A stretch of 64,000 bases of DNA, taken from positions 1 through 64,000 of the forward strand of contig CAYRWR010000014.1 of NCBI GenBank assembly GCA_964428015.1, given 5' to 3'. This document shows, one piece after another, positions 25,686-33,155 of this stretch. This DNA comes from CAYRWR01 sp964428015 (GTDB taxonomy: Bacteria > Spirochaetota > Brevinematia > Brevinematales > CAYRWR01). Both the position numbers and the translations under genes were made by a program. The notes below the pieces were generated by a model, which was not told the DNA's origin, ran no database searches, and saw nothing but the letters and a program-made list of their open reading frames with translations. The stretch's first letter is position 1. Each line of letters opens with the position of its first letter.

Positions 25686-25716
25686 CCTGGACCCATGCCG
25701 CCGGCTGAGTCCTTAC
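25683..25716 (+). repeat. Eroded third attC-like hairpin
   Basis: TAAC (25683-25686), arm GGACCCA (25689-25695) pairing with TGAGTCC (25706-25712) with one mismatch and an inner GCC/GGC. The right arm repeats the GCTGAGTC of site 1. The R' box is lost (TTACC). Confidence 0.5.
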
Positions 25717-25728
25717 CTACTCTAAAAT

Positions 25729-25759
25729 CCTCCGTGTCTCCGTGCCTCCGTGAGAGACC
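25729..25759 (-). repeat. Right inverted repeat flanking the cassette island
   Basis: CCTCCGTGTCTCCGTGCC-type 31-bp sequence, the inverted partner of 24381-24412. Repeats built from CTCCGTG triplet-like words are scattered in many environmental genomes. Confidence 0.75.
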
Positions 25760-25789
25760 CAGCACATAGGCCCATCACGCTATGTGCTG
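25760..25789. terminator. Strong hairpin downstream of alaA
   Basis: Perfect 10-bp stem CAGCACATAG / CTATGTGCTG with a 10-nt loop. It lies 32 bp beyond the alaA stop and touches the right flanking repeat. There is no good U tract on the minus strand, so its terminator role is uncertain. Confidence 0.45.
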
Positions 25790-25820
25790 TAAAATTATCC
25801 ACCTTCATTTCAATAGTATA

Positions 25821-27035
25821 CTACTGCTTATAAGTCTCCAGGAAATCGGCCAGTCTCTCCATTACCTGCTTCAAATCTTCCATATTGGGCAAAAAGACCA
25901 GGCGGAAATGGTCAGGACTGGGCCAGTTAAAGCCTGTACCCTGTACCAGCTGGACATGTTTGGCCAGCAGGAAATCCAGGATAAATTTCTGGTCATCCAC
26001 AATATTAAAGCGTTTAATATCCACCTTGGGGAAGACATACAGGGCCCCCTTGGGTTTAACACAGCTCAATCCCGGGATTTGGTTGATTGCCTCCCAGGCA
26101 TAGTTGCGTTGTTCATAGAGCCGTCCGCCTTCTTTAATGAGATCCTGTATACTCTGATACCCTCCCAAAGCGGTCTGGATACCGAATTGAGCGGGAACAT
26201 TGGAGCACAGTCTCATATTAGAAAGAATATTCAAACCTTCGATATAATCCCGGGCATGACTCTGATCTCCCGAAACTACCATCCAGCCGGCTCTAAATCC
26301 AGCAGCCCGGTAATTTTTGGACAGTCCACCGAATGTAATAAATAGAATATCATCAGCCAGAGTAGCCAGAGGCGTATGCTCCAGGCCATCATAGAGGATC
26401 TTATCATAAATCTCATCAGAAAACAGAATAAGACCGTTTTCCTGGGCTATTTTTACTATAGCCTGGAGTATACTTTTGTCATATACAGCCCCGGTGGGAT
26501 TGTTGGGATTGATGATGACTATACCTTTGGTGTTCTGGGTGATTTTTGACCGGATATCGGCTACGTCCGGCTGCCAGTCATTCTGTTCATCACACACATA
26601 ATGTACAGCCTTTCCACCTGACAGATTTACAGCTGCTGTCCACAGGGGATAATCCGGCGATGGGATGAGTACTTCATCCCCCGAATTCAGCAGTCCCTGC
26701 ATAGACAATACAATAAGCTCAGAAACTCCATTACCGATAAATATATCGTTAACTGTGACATCACGGATGCCCAGCTGCTGATAATACTGCATCACCGCTT
26801 TACGCGCGCTGAAGATGCCTTTGGACTGAGAATAGCCCTGTGCCTGATTAAGATTAATGATCATATCATGGAGGATTTCATCCGGGGCGTTAAAGCCAAA
26901 GGGGGCAGGATTGCCGGTGTTGAGTTTAATAATCTGGTAACCCTCTTCTTCCAGCCGGTTGGCTTCTTCCATGATGGGGCCTCGGATTTCATAGCACACA
27001 TCATCCAGTTTACGCGATTTTCGGATCTCTTTCAT
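25821..27035 (-). CDS. alaA: Glutamate-pyruvate aminotransferase AlaA-like (PLP fold type I)
   Basis: 404 aa, very close in length and wording to E. coli AlaA (YfbQ): RGPIMEEANRLEEEGYQIIK, NTGNPAPFGFNAPDEIL, QGYSQSKGIFSARKAV, NGVSELIVLSMQGLLNSGDE, SPDYPLWTAAVNLSGGKAVH, NPNNPTGAVY, SDEIYDKILYDG and GLSKNYRAAGFRAGW with the PLP lysine. It should make alanine from pyruvate and glutamate. It starts 33 bp after a four-gene operon on the same strand and may be partly co-transcribed with it. It is followed by the cassette island. Confidence 0.95.
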   Translation of the reverse strand: MKEIRKSRKLDDVCYEIRGPIMEEANRLEEEGYQIIKLNTGNPAPFGFNAPDEILHDMIINLNQAQGYSQSKGIFSARKAVMQYYQQLGIRDVTVNDIFIGNGVSELIVLSMQGLLNSGDEVLIPSPDYPLWTAAVNLSGGKAVHYVCDEQNDWQPDVADIRSKITQNTKGIVIINPNNPTGAVYDKSILQAIVKIAQENGLILFSDEIYDKILYDGLEHTPLATLADDILFITFGGLSKNYRAAGFRAGWMVVSGDQSHARDYIEGLNILSNMRLCSNVPAQFGIQTALGGYQSIQDLIKEGGRLYEQRNYAWEAINQIPGLSCVKPKGALYVFPKVDIKRFNIVDDQKFILDFLLAKHVQLVQGTGFNWPSPDHFRLVFLPNMEDLKQVMERLADFLETYKQ

Positions 27036-27068
27036 TTGTTTTTTTCCTGTTAGATTAAGAATAGTATA

Positions 27069-27470
27069 TTAGTTTTTTACAGCTGCCAGTATCAGGTCCA
27101 CGGCAATAGCCAGGACACTGAGAATAAAGATATTGGCATAATTCCACATCTCTTTAGAGCGGTCGATAGATTGTAAAAGATAAAGTACAGCCTTATTATC
27201 TTCTTCGCTTAGGTTTTGCCTGCTTTCTATCTTTTTTAGAAGATCATTCTCTCTAATTACCCCTTTTCTTTTCCGGGCTATCAGAAAGCGATAGAAAAAG
27301 AAAAGTACATAACCAATAACACCGAAATACCATACCGGCCTGACCCATTGAGGATACAGCCTGTAACAAATCATCAGTACACGGATTGACAAAGCGGACA
27401 GCAGCCCCAGAACAAAGAAGCCATTGACTATGATGGGTGGCAAAGTGGTAGGGTCAGAGTTCTTTTTCAC
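27069..27470 (-). CDS. Three-TM membrane protein of unknown function
   Basis: 133 aa with hydrophobic helices at about 13-35, 45-64 and 110-130, separated by a charged cytoplasmic loop (RKRKGVIRENDLLKKIES, then NLSEEDNKAVLYLLQSIDRS). It overlaps the upstream lipoprotein gene by 4 bp, so the two are translationally coupled. No family is recognised. It is the last gene of the lipoprotein operon. Confidence 0.7.
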   Translation of the reverse strand: MKKNSDPTTLPPIIVNGFFVLGLLSALSIRVLMICYRLYPQWVRPVWYFGVIGYVLFFFYRFLIARKRKGVIRENDLLKKIESRQNLSEEDNKAVLYLLQSIDRSKEMWNYANIFILSVLAIAVDLILAAVKN

Positions 27471-27856
27471 TTTTTGTCTACCTGATCATACCTGACCATA
27501 TATAAATTTTCACCGGTATCGATGAGTAAACGGATATGATTCTCATCTTCCAGTTCATAAGTTGCTGTGAGCTGAACCTGCCTGATATCGTAAAAATACC
27601 GGCCTTCCACTTTCCATTTACCGGTTGCCAGGCTGGAAGTAAACACCCCGTTCTGGTATCTACCGGTGGTAAAAGTCCCATCCTGCCTAAGCTCTACTAC
27701 CATCCTATCCTGTACAGCAGCCTCAAAGCTCTGGTCTGAAATATACCAGAGACCCACCCATTGATCCCTGGGTTTTATATCAGCTTTGACAGTAGGCGCG
27801 CAGGATGTAAAGGTACTGAAAAGAAGCAGGCTGAATAGGAAAAAACGGAATCGCAT
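27467..27856 (-). CDS. Lipoprotein, third of three diverged tandem paralogues
   Basis: 129 aa from ATG 27856, supported by AAAGGA and by the signal peptide with lipobox FTSC. The frame is open further upstream but would overlap the preceding gene. The mature domain begins WVGLWYISDQSFEAAVQDRM and continues with beta strands (LRQDGTFTTGRY, GKWKVEGRYF). The G-x-W-x-x-S-x-x-S-F-x-x-A pattern is shared with the two genes just upstream, so all three are paralogues of a small lipocalin-like exported domain. The start codon is one base after the stop of the preceding gene. Confidence 0.78.
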   Translation of the reverse strand: MRFRFFLFSLLLFSTFTSCAPTVKADIKPRDQWVGLWYISDQSFEAAVQDRMVVELRQDGTFTTGRYQNGVFTSSLATGKWKVEGRYFYDIRQVQLTATYELEDENHIRLLIDTGENLYMVRYDQVDKK

Positions 27857-27857
27857 T

Positions 27858-28235
27858 CTATTTTCCTTTGTATTGTGAAATAGGTACCAAATATAATATT
27901 TTCCCCTGACGGTCCCATTTCTGATTTTCACCCTCTAAAAATACATCTGCCAGAATTGTGTCCTCATCTTCTTTTGTAATCTTCAGTTTTCCCTTTTCGA
28001 AGACCCAGGTCCTTTGATCCACCTTTTCCTGTTGAGAATTGATTCCGGTTATTTCCATGATACCATTGGGAAGAACATTGACCTGATAATCTCCTTCTTC
28101 CCGGGCATGATCAAAACTGGTCTGGGATGCTACCCATTTTCCCAGTATCGGGATATTCTCTGACTTTACGGAACTTCCCTGACAGGAATATAATGTTACA
28201 AATGCCAGTATTATACTAAAATAAATTGTTTTCAT
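27858..28235 (-). CDS. Lipoprotein, second of three diverged tandem paralogues
   Basis: 125 aa. Signal peptide with lipobox LYSC. The mature domain reads ILGKWVASQTSFDHAREEGD, then alternating short strands (GIMEITGIN, RTWVFEKGKLKIT, ILYLVPIS), consistent with a single small beta barrel of the lipocalin type. It shares the GxW..S..SF..A...G pattern with the genes on either side. It sits 10 bp after the first paralogue and directly before the third. Function is unknown; such domains often report residual expression or bind small hydrophobic ligands at the envelope. Confidence 0.75.
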   Translation of the reverse strand: MKTIYFSIILAFVTLYSCQGSSVKSENIPILGKWVASQTSFDHAREEGDYQVNVLPNGIMEITGINSQQEKVDQRTWVFEKGKLKITKEDEDTILADVFLEGENQKWDRQGKILYLVPISQYKGK

Positions 28236-28245
28236 CGACCCTCTC

Positions 28246-28638
28246 CTAACCTGCGCCTACTATGAGGAATAGTTTTTCCCCATCCTGATTGGTCCAGATC
28301 ATACGTCCTTCTTCTACTATTTCAATGGTGGCTTCTATTACCAGTTCCCCTTCAGAGTACAGATTAAGTGTGTTACCATCCAGGACCCAGTTAAAAGTCA
28401 TCTGGTCTTCTTCACCGTTATCGGTGAGTTTAAAAAACCGTAAAACGCCTTCTTCATTGACTTCCACATATTCCCCTGAAGTCTCCGCGTCTTCGAAACT
28501 GGATTCTGATGTTCCCCAATACCCCAGAATATACTCTGCGGTAGGCATTTCATCATTTGTCTCAATATCATCATCCGCGTAAAGCGCGGCAGCGTTCATA
28601 GCCAGTATCATGAACAAGGGTACCAGGATTTTTTTCAT
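28246..28638 (-). CDS. Exported protein, first of three diverged tandem paralogues
   Basis: 130 aa. A cleavable signal peptide ends near ALYA-DDD, with no lipobox, so this paralogue should be periplasmic or secreted while the next two are lipidated. The domain reads ILGYWGTSESSFEDAETSGE, then FNWVLDGNTLNLY and GRMIWTNQDGEKLFLIVGAG, very acidic overall. It heads the operon; a strong promoter lies immediately upstream and a GAGGAG SD precedes the ATG. Confidence 0.78.
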   Translation of the reverse strand: MKKILVPLFMILAMNAAALYADDDIETNDEMPTAEYILGYWGTSESSFEDAETSGEYVEVNEEGVLRFFKLTDNGEEDQMTFNWVLDGNTLNLYSEGELVIEATIEIVEEGRMIWTNQDGEKLFLIVGAG

Positions 28639-28671
28639 CTGCGACTCCTCACATTTGTTCCATGTAATCCA

Positions 28672-28700
28672 ATTATAGTGGATGCTCAGATTTTGTGCAA
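28672..28700 (-). promoter_or_regulatory. Promoter of the three-paralogue operon
   Basis: On the minus strand TTGCAC (28700-28695), 17-bp spacer, perfect TATAAT (28677-28672). It lies right after the clpC terminator. Confidence 0.7.
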
Positions 28701-28704
28701 CAAA

Positions 28705-28730
28705 AATCCCCCGGAAAAATCCGGGGGATT
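28705..28730 (-). terminator. Terminator of the mcsA-mcsB-clpC operon
   Basis: Perfect 11-bp stem (AATCCCCCGGA / TCCGGGGGATT) with a 4-nt loop, followed on the minus strand by TTTTTG. Confidence 0.92.
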
Positions 28731-28749
28731 GATTTATTTGTTTATTCCA

Positions 28750-31314
28750 TCAATCATTAACCAGATCCTGTTTCAGCACTTCACTAGTAACTGCCGCCTT
28801 GCTCCCTGCTATTTCCGGGGAAGCCTGTGTGACTGCTACATTCTTTTTTTCAGCTCTTTTTTTAGTGATTTTTATGCTGAAATGCAAAGCTTCATTTTTT
28901 ACGGTAACTGAAATCTCCATTTCTTCTTTATCAGAATTAAAATCTTTTTCCTGTCCCAGGATCATCTCACTGGCGGGGATCTCTATCATCCTGCTGATCG
29001 ACCTGCGCAGAGACCGGGCCCCGTATTTTTCTTCGAAACCTTTGTCTACTACCAGCTGTTTGGCCTTAGGATTCACTTTGAAGTACATCCCTTGCACCAG
29101 TAAGTTTGCATTTATATCTTCGATCATGCGGTCGAAGATATCCAGCAATATTTCTCCGTGCAGTGAATTGAACAATACAATCTCATCGATACGATTAAGA
29201 AATTCAGGACGCATAGTAGCTTTTAATTCATCCAGTACCGCGCCTTTTTGCATAGAGAGACCTTTCTGTTCATCGGCAAAACCCAGGCTGCCTCTGTTTG
29301 TCAGCCGGTCAGTTCCGATATTGGAAGTAAAGATGATAATAGTATTACGGAAATTTACTTTATTGCCCAGACTATCCGTCAGCTGTCCTTCATCCAGAAT
29401 CTGTAAAAACATATTGAACACATCCGGATTGGCCTTTTCTATTTCATCAAAGAGGATGACGGCATAAGGTTTGCGCCGGATTTTTTCCGTCAGCTCTCCG
29501 CCTGATTCATGTCCCACATATCCCGGAGGAGAACCGATCAGACGGCTGACATTAAATTTCTCCATGTATTCACTCATATCCACCCGAATCAGGGAATCCT
29601 CTGTACCAAAGATAAATTGAGCCAGGCTTTTGGCCAGCTCAGTCTTACCTACCCCGGTGGGCCCTAAAAAGATGAAATTAGCTATGGGCCGCTTGATATC
29701 CCGTAAACCCACCGCGCTCTTTCTGATAGCATCGGCGACCATCTTAATGGCTTCCTGCTGCCCTTTTACTTTTAGAGTCAGTTCCTTTTCTATATCCAGG
29801 TATCTCTTTTTCTTATTACCGTCATCAATACGGTTTATAGGGATACCGGAGATAGAAGATACCACTTTTTCTATATCAGACTGATCAATAACCACGGTCT
29901 TACGCCGGGAAGAAGCGATCCATTCCATTTTCATGACCTGGTAGTCTTCTTTCTTAATACGTATTTTATCCCGGATATTGGCAGCCTGTTCATAATTCTG
30001 ACCTTTTACCAGGTCGGCTTTGGCCTGCTCCAATTCTGCCAGTTCTTTTTCCAGCTGAATAAGCGGTTCCGGTTTGTTTTCCAGATAACTGGAAGTATTG
30101 GCACCGGCTTCATCTATGACGTCAATAGCTTTATCAGGCAGTTTACGTTCAGAAATATAGCGGTGAGCCAGGCTGACCGCGGCACGGATAGCCTGATCAG
30201 TGTATTGGACATTATGAAATTTTTCATATTTGTGGGCTATACGTTCCAAGATCTCCTGGGTCTCTTCCAGGGTGGGTTCTTCCACCACAATCGGCTGGAA
30301 GCGTCGCACCAGAGCCTTGTCCTTTTCAATCCGCTTTTTGTATTCATCAAAAGTAGTGGCACCGATGGTACGGATGATACCGCGAGCCAGGGCCGGTTTC
30401 AGCATATTGGAAGCATCCAGGGCTCCTTCCGCATTACCCGCTCCCAGGATGGTATGTATCTCATCGATAAACAGGATGACATCATCAGCCATTTCGGTCT
30501 CTTTGATGATGTTTTTCATCCTTTCTTCAAATTCACCTCGGTACTTGGTGCCTGCCACCATAAGACCCATATCCAGCAGCAGGATACGCATATCCATGAG
30601 TTTTTCCGGCACCATATTGCTCACAATCAGCTGTGAGATGCCTTCGACAATGGCGGTCTTACCTACCCCCGGTTCACCTATGAGGATAGGATTGTTTTTC
30701 TGGCGGCGGGAAAGTATCTGCATCACTCTCTGTATTTCTTTTTCCCGTCCTATCACAGGGTCCAGTTTGCCCTCGCGTGCCAGGTGTGTAATATCACGTG
30801 AAAACTTATCCAGGAAGGGGGTCTTCACATCTTTTTTCTTTTCAAAGTTCTTGATCTCGCCATATCCTACTGTTTTTATCACAGTCTGGCGAACCTGTTC
30901 CAGTTCAATGCCACGGTTTTCAATGATAAAGGGGACTACTGCCTGGGGATTGTCTTCCGACAGGATACCCAGAAGCAGATGTTCCGTGCCCACATAACTA
31001 TGGCCGATCAGTTTGGCTTCCTGACGGCTCTGCTCCATAATGGTTTTAACCCGTTTGGAGATGGGAATACCACCCAAAGTGAGGGTATTTCCACTGCGGC
31101 TCTTGAGTGTAAATTCGACTTCACGTCTGATATCATCCAGGTCTATGCCCAGGCTGAGCATAGCTCGGACACCAGCGCCATCCGTCTCACGGAGCAGCCC
31201 CAGAAAAATATGCTCAGGAGTCAGTTCATCTGAAAACAGACGTCTGGCCTCCTGTTGAGAAAGTATTTGTACAACCTTTTGTGCCCTGGGAGTGAACCCA
31301 GTAAAATCATGCAT
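28750..31314 (-). CDS. clpC: ClpC-type AAA+ unfoldase
   Basis: 854 aa. An N-domain (two Clp-N repeats, FTPRAQKVVQILSQQEARRL start) is followed by AAA1 with Walker A GEPGVGKT (about residue 211) and Walker B ILFIDEIHT, a UVR-type linker (ELAELEQAKADLVKGQNYEQ), AAA2 with GPTGVGKTELAKSLA (about 553) and VILFDEIEKA, and the C-terminal D2 small domain. The UVR motif and length assign it to ClpC rather than ClpA or ClpB. It unfolds proteins for ClpP; clpP is not in the window. It is the third gene of mcsA-mcsB-clpC, 8 bp after mcsB. The C-terminal 45 residues, after EISVTVK, are a poorly conserved K/A-rich extension. Confidence 0.96.
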   Translation of the reverse strand: MHDFTGFTPRAQKVVQILSQQEARRLFSDELTPEHIFLGLLRETDGAGVRAMLSLGIDLDDIRREVEFTLKSRSGNTLTLGGIPISKRVKTIMEQSRQEAKLIGHSYVGTEHLLLGILSEDNPQAVVPFIIENRGIELEQVRQTVIKTVGYGEIKNFEKKKDVKTPFLDKFSRDITHLAREGKLDPVIGREKEIQRVMQILSRRQKNNPILIGEPGVGKTAIVEGISQLIVSNMVPEKLMDMRILLLDMGLMVAGTKYRGEFEERMKNIIKETEMADDVILFIDEIHTILGAGNAEGALDASNMLKPALARGIIRTIGATTFDEYKKRIEKDKALVRRFQPIVVEEPTLEETQEILERIAHKYEKFHNVQYTDQAIRAAVSLAHRYISERKLPDKAIDVIDEAGANTSSYLENKPEPLIQLEKELAELEQAKADLVKGQNYEQAANIRDKIRIKKEDYQVMKMEWIASSRRKTVVIDQSDIEKVVSSISGIPINRIDDGNKKKRYLDIEKELTLKVKGQQEAIKMVADAIRKSAVGLRDIKRPIANFIFLGPTGVGKTELAKSLAQFIFGTEDSLIRVDMSEYMEKFNVSRLIGSPPGYVGHESGGELTEKIRRKPYAVILFDEIEKANPDVFNMFLQILDEGQLTDSLGNKVNFRNTIIIFTSNIGTDRLTNRGSLGFADEQKGLSMQKGAVLDELKATMRPEFLNRIDEIVLFNSLHGEILLDIFDRMIEDINANLLVQGMYFKVNPKAKQLVVDKGFEEKYGARSLRRSISRMIEIPASEMILGQEKDFNSDKEEMEISVTVKNEALHFSIKITKKRAEKKNVAVTQASPEIAGSKAAVTSEVLKQDLVND

Positions 31315-31322
31315 AAAGCCCC

Positions 31323-32351
31323 CTAGTTCATGACCTTGTAGCGGATCTGAACTGTAATTCTACGCAACATTTCCAGCCGGTAACGGTTTACATCCTTTTC
31401 CTCCACACCATGCCGATACAGAATTTCCGTATCAGTGGCCTGAAAAAGAAGTTTTTTAAGGTCGGCCGGTTCATTTAAACTTAAGTAATTCTTATATAAA
31501 GCGTCAATCAGACTCACATAATATAACATTAAATCCCAGGGCATTTCCTGTAAAGTATTTATATCCATCATTTCTTCAAAGGCCAGTTCCAGCTCATCCT
31601 TGTCCTTAAAAAACATCTCCCTGGACTGCATCTCTTTTTCGTACAAGCCTTCCAGGAAGTTCTCAAATTCCTTGAGCATGTCATCTTCTTTCAGTCCCAG
31701 AGAGTAGATGTTGGCCAGCATAAACAAGCCGGTATCTTTATTCTCCCCGCCAAAATGATGCAGACTATATCCCATCTGTTCCGCGGTACGAATGACTTCA
31801 TCAATCTCCTTGGTTGCCAGAAGACCGTAAAGATTTATAAGAACTGAAAATCTGAGTCCTGAACCAACATTCAAAATGGAAGCAGTCAGATAACCCAGCT
31901 GTTCGTCATAAGCAAAATCAGCCTTTTTTTCTATCCCGTCTAATAGTACTAATAGTTTCTGATACATCTTACGCAAATTATAGCCCAGCTCCAGGCTGAA
32001 CAGGCGGATATGATCCAGTTCATTAAACAGCATCACCCATTCCGCTTCGGGATCATAGGCAAATTTACGTCCATTCTTGATGAACTCTTCACTGAGAATA
32101 TGATTTCCCAGGTACAGCATTCGCTTTTCCGGCGAAAGGTCTTCAAAATTCATGGCTACTGCCCGGGGATCTGTTTCCAGCAGGATCTCCATCAGGCGTT
32201 CATCAATATCATACTTATCTTTATCGGTAAGATTTGGAGAAAATTTTAAGCCTTCCAGATTTCTTGTGAACCGGACACGTGAGGATAATACCAGATTGTC
32301 CATTTTGTTTTTTCTACGGTTACTTATCTTGGGTAGGTCAATCCAGTGCAT
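31323..32351 (-). CDS. mcsB: McsB-like protein-arginine kinase, catalytic residues degenerate
   Basis: 342 aa. The start at 32351 has a GGGAG SD and gives the usual N-terminal length before LSSRVRFTRNL, the nucleotide-binding arginines. The fold is the phosphagen (guanido) kinase domain: NELDHIRLF, DEQLGYLTASILNVGSGLR, and GGENKDTGLFMLANIYSLG are recognisable. By comparison with B. subtilis McsB, the NEEDH signature has become NELDH (second Glu, the catalytic base, to Leu), and the active-site Cys of TSCPTN is Ser in TASILN. The pArg-binding RDxxRA motif near the C-terminus is KDVNRY. It may be catalytically weak or an adaptor only. It overlaps mcsA by 14 bp. Confidence 0.85.
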   Translation of the reverse strand: MHWIDLPKISNRRKNKMDNLVLSSRVRFTRNLEGLKFSPNLTDKDKYDIDERLMEILLETDPRAVAMNFEDLSPEKRMLYLGNHILSEEFIKNGRKFAYDPEAEWVMLFNELDHIRLFSLELGYNLRKMYQKLLVLLDGIEKKADFAYDEQLGYLTASILNVGSGLRFSVLINLYGLLATKEIDEVIRTAEQMGYSLHHFGGENKDTGLFMLANIYSLGLKEDDMLKEFENFLEGLYEKEMQSREMFFKDKDELELAFEEMMDINTLQEMPWDLMLYYVSLIDALYKNYLSLNEPADLKKLLFQATDTEILYRHGVEEKDVNRYRLEMLRRITVQIRYKVMN

Positions 32352-32970
32352 GTCCGCTCCCTGAGGGATGATTACCGATCAGTTTGTGGAGCTTGTTTTT
32401 TACTTTTTCTGCTTCTTCATATTGTTCCTGATGGAGAAGACGGCGCAGTTTGCCTTTGAGGAAGTTGATCTCTTTTTTGAGTACAAAAAGACGAGCGTAC
32501 CTGGCCGGCATCTTACCCACATGAGTAGTACCTCTTTGCATCTCAAAAAGGAACTCCTGAATCTGTTCTCTAAAGCTATAATAACAATAAGGACAACCCA
32601 GATATCCAGATTCCTTAAAAGTATCAAAATCAAGGCTACAGTTGGGGCAGGTATGACTGTTTTCTTTTTTACTCTGATTCATGAACAAGGATATAGCGCT
32701 GATATTAGATACGATACCTGCCAGAAGATCTTTCATTTCCTGGATTACATTAATCAGCTTTTCATCTACCAGTGATAATTCTGAGACTTCATCTTTCTTT
32801 TCCAGAAACTGGATAGCACAAGAAGGACAAAGGCCTTTTTCTTCAGTCTGTCCTTCATCTGAAATGATTTTTACATAAATAATGGCTTCATTTTCATGAC
32901 AGATATCACAGATATGTTCTTCAAAATCATCCTGTTCTTCAGGCTGTTCATGGTCATTAAAATTCAACAT
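32338..32970 (-). CDS. mcsA: McsA-like zinc-finger/UVR adaptor
   Basis: 210 aa from ATG 32970 (AGGGGAAGA SD); the longer open frame upstream has no SD. Four CxxC pairs occur in the order CDIC, CPSC, CPNC and CPYC, as in B. subtilis McsA, with GYLGCPYCYYSF matching the second zinc site. A C-terminal UVR motif (EQYEEAEKVKNKLHKLI) follows. McsA activates McsB and modulates ClpC and CtsR. No ctsR gene and no CtsR-box-like direct repeat were found upstream, unlike the Gram-positive operon. It is the first gene in the operon, divergent from glnD. Confidence 0.88.
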   Translation of the reverse strand: MLNFNDHEQPEEQDDFEEHICDICHENEAIIYVKIISDEGQTEEKGLCPSCAIQFLEKKDEVSELSLVDEKLINVIQEMKDLLAGIVSNISAISLFMNQSKKENSHTCPNCSLDFDTFKESGYLGCPYCYYSFREQIQEFLFEMQRGTTHVGKMPARYARLFVLKKEINFLKGKLRRLLHQEQYEEAEKVKNKLHKLIGNHPSGSGHALD

Positions 32971-33084
32971 ATTCTTCCCCTGGATCAGTACTAGACTTAT
33001 CGTACATGCTGACCCTAAAACTGAAAACCCTCTTTTAAAATTATCAACTCCTGGAGGGAAAGGCAAAAATATCTTACGGCATTT

Positions 33085-33113
33085 TTGCTGATTCAGTGTT
33101 TCTCTATTATATT
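33085..33113 (+). promoter_or_regulatory. Promoter of glnD
   Basis: TTGCTG (33085-33090), 17-bp spacer, TATATT (33108-33113), 43 bp before the ATG. Confidence 0.5.
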
Positions 33114-33155
33114 ATATAACATCTTTGATGGATTTTAAAGTAAAAAGAGGTTTTA

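Larger units (their letters stand above)
24456..25716 (+). mobile_element. Integron-type gene cassette cluster without integrase (CALIN-like)
   Basis: Two complete gene cassettes and a remnant lie in tandem. Cassette 1 (24456-25036) begins with TTATAG and ends in an attC whose R'' box CTATAAC is its exact complement. Cassette 2 (25037-25596) begins with TTAGAC and ends in an attC with R'' box GTCTAAC, again the exact complement. This match between each cassette's own two ends is what integron circularisation predicts, and it is the strongest evidence here. A third, eroded site ends at about 25716. There is no intI gene or recognisable attI. ORFs are on the same strand as the sites, and AT-richer than the neighbours. 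Confidence 0.8.

Noticed and set aside
24364..25820. Integrase gene or attI site for the cassette cluster
   Set aside because: No recombinase ORF and no attI-like site are visible in this region, so only an integrase-free cluster is claimed.
32971..33155. CtsR box or CIRCE element upstream of mcsA
   Set aside because: No tandem heptanucleotide repeat and no CIRCE inverted repeat was found.
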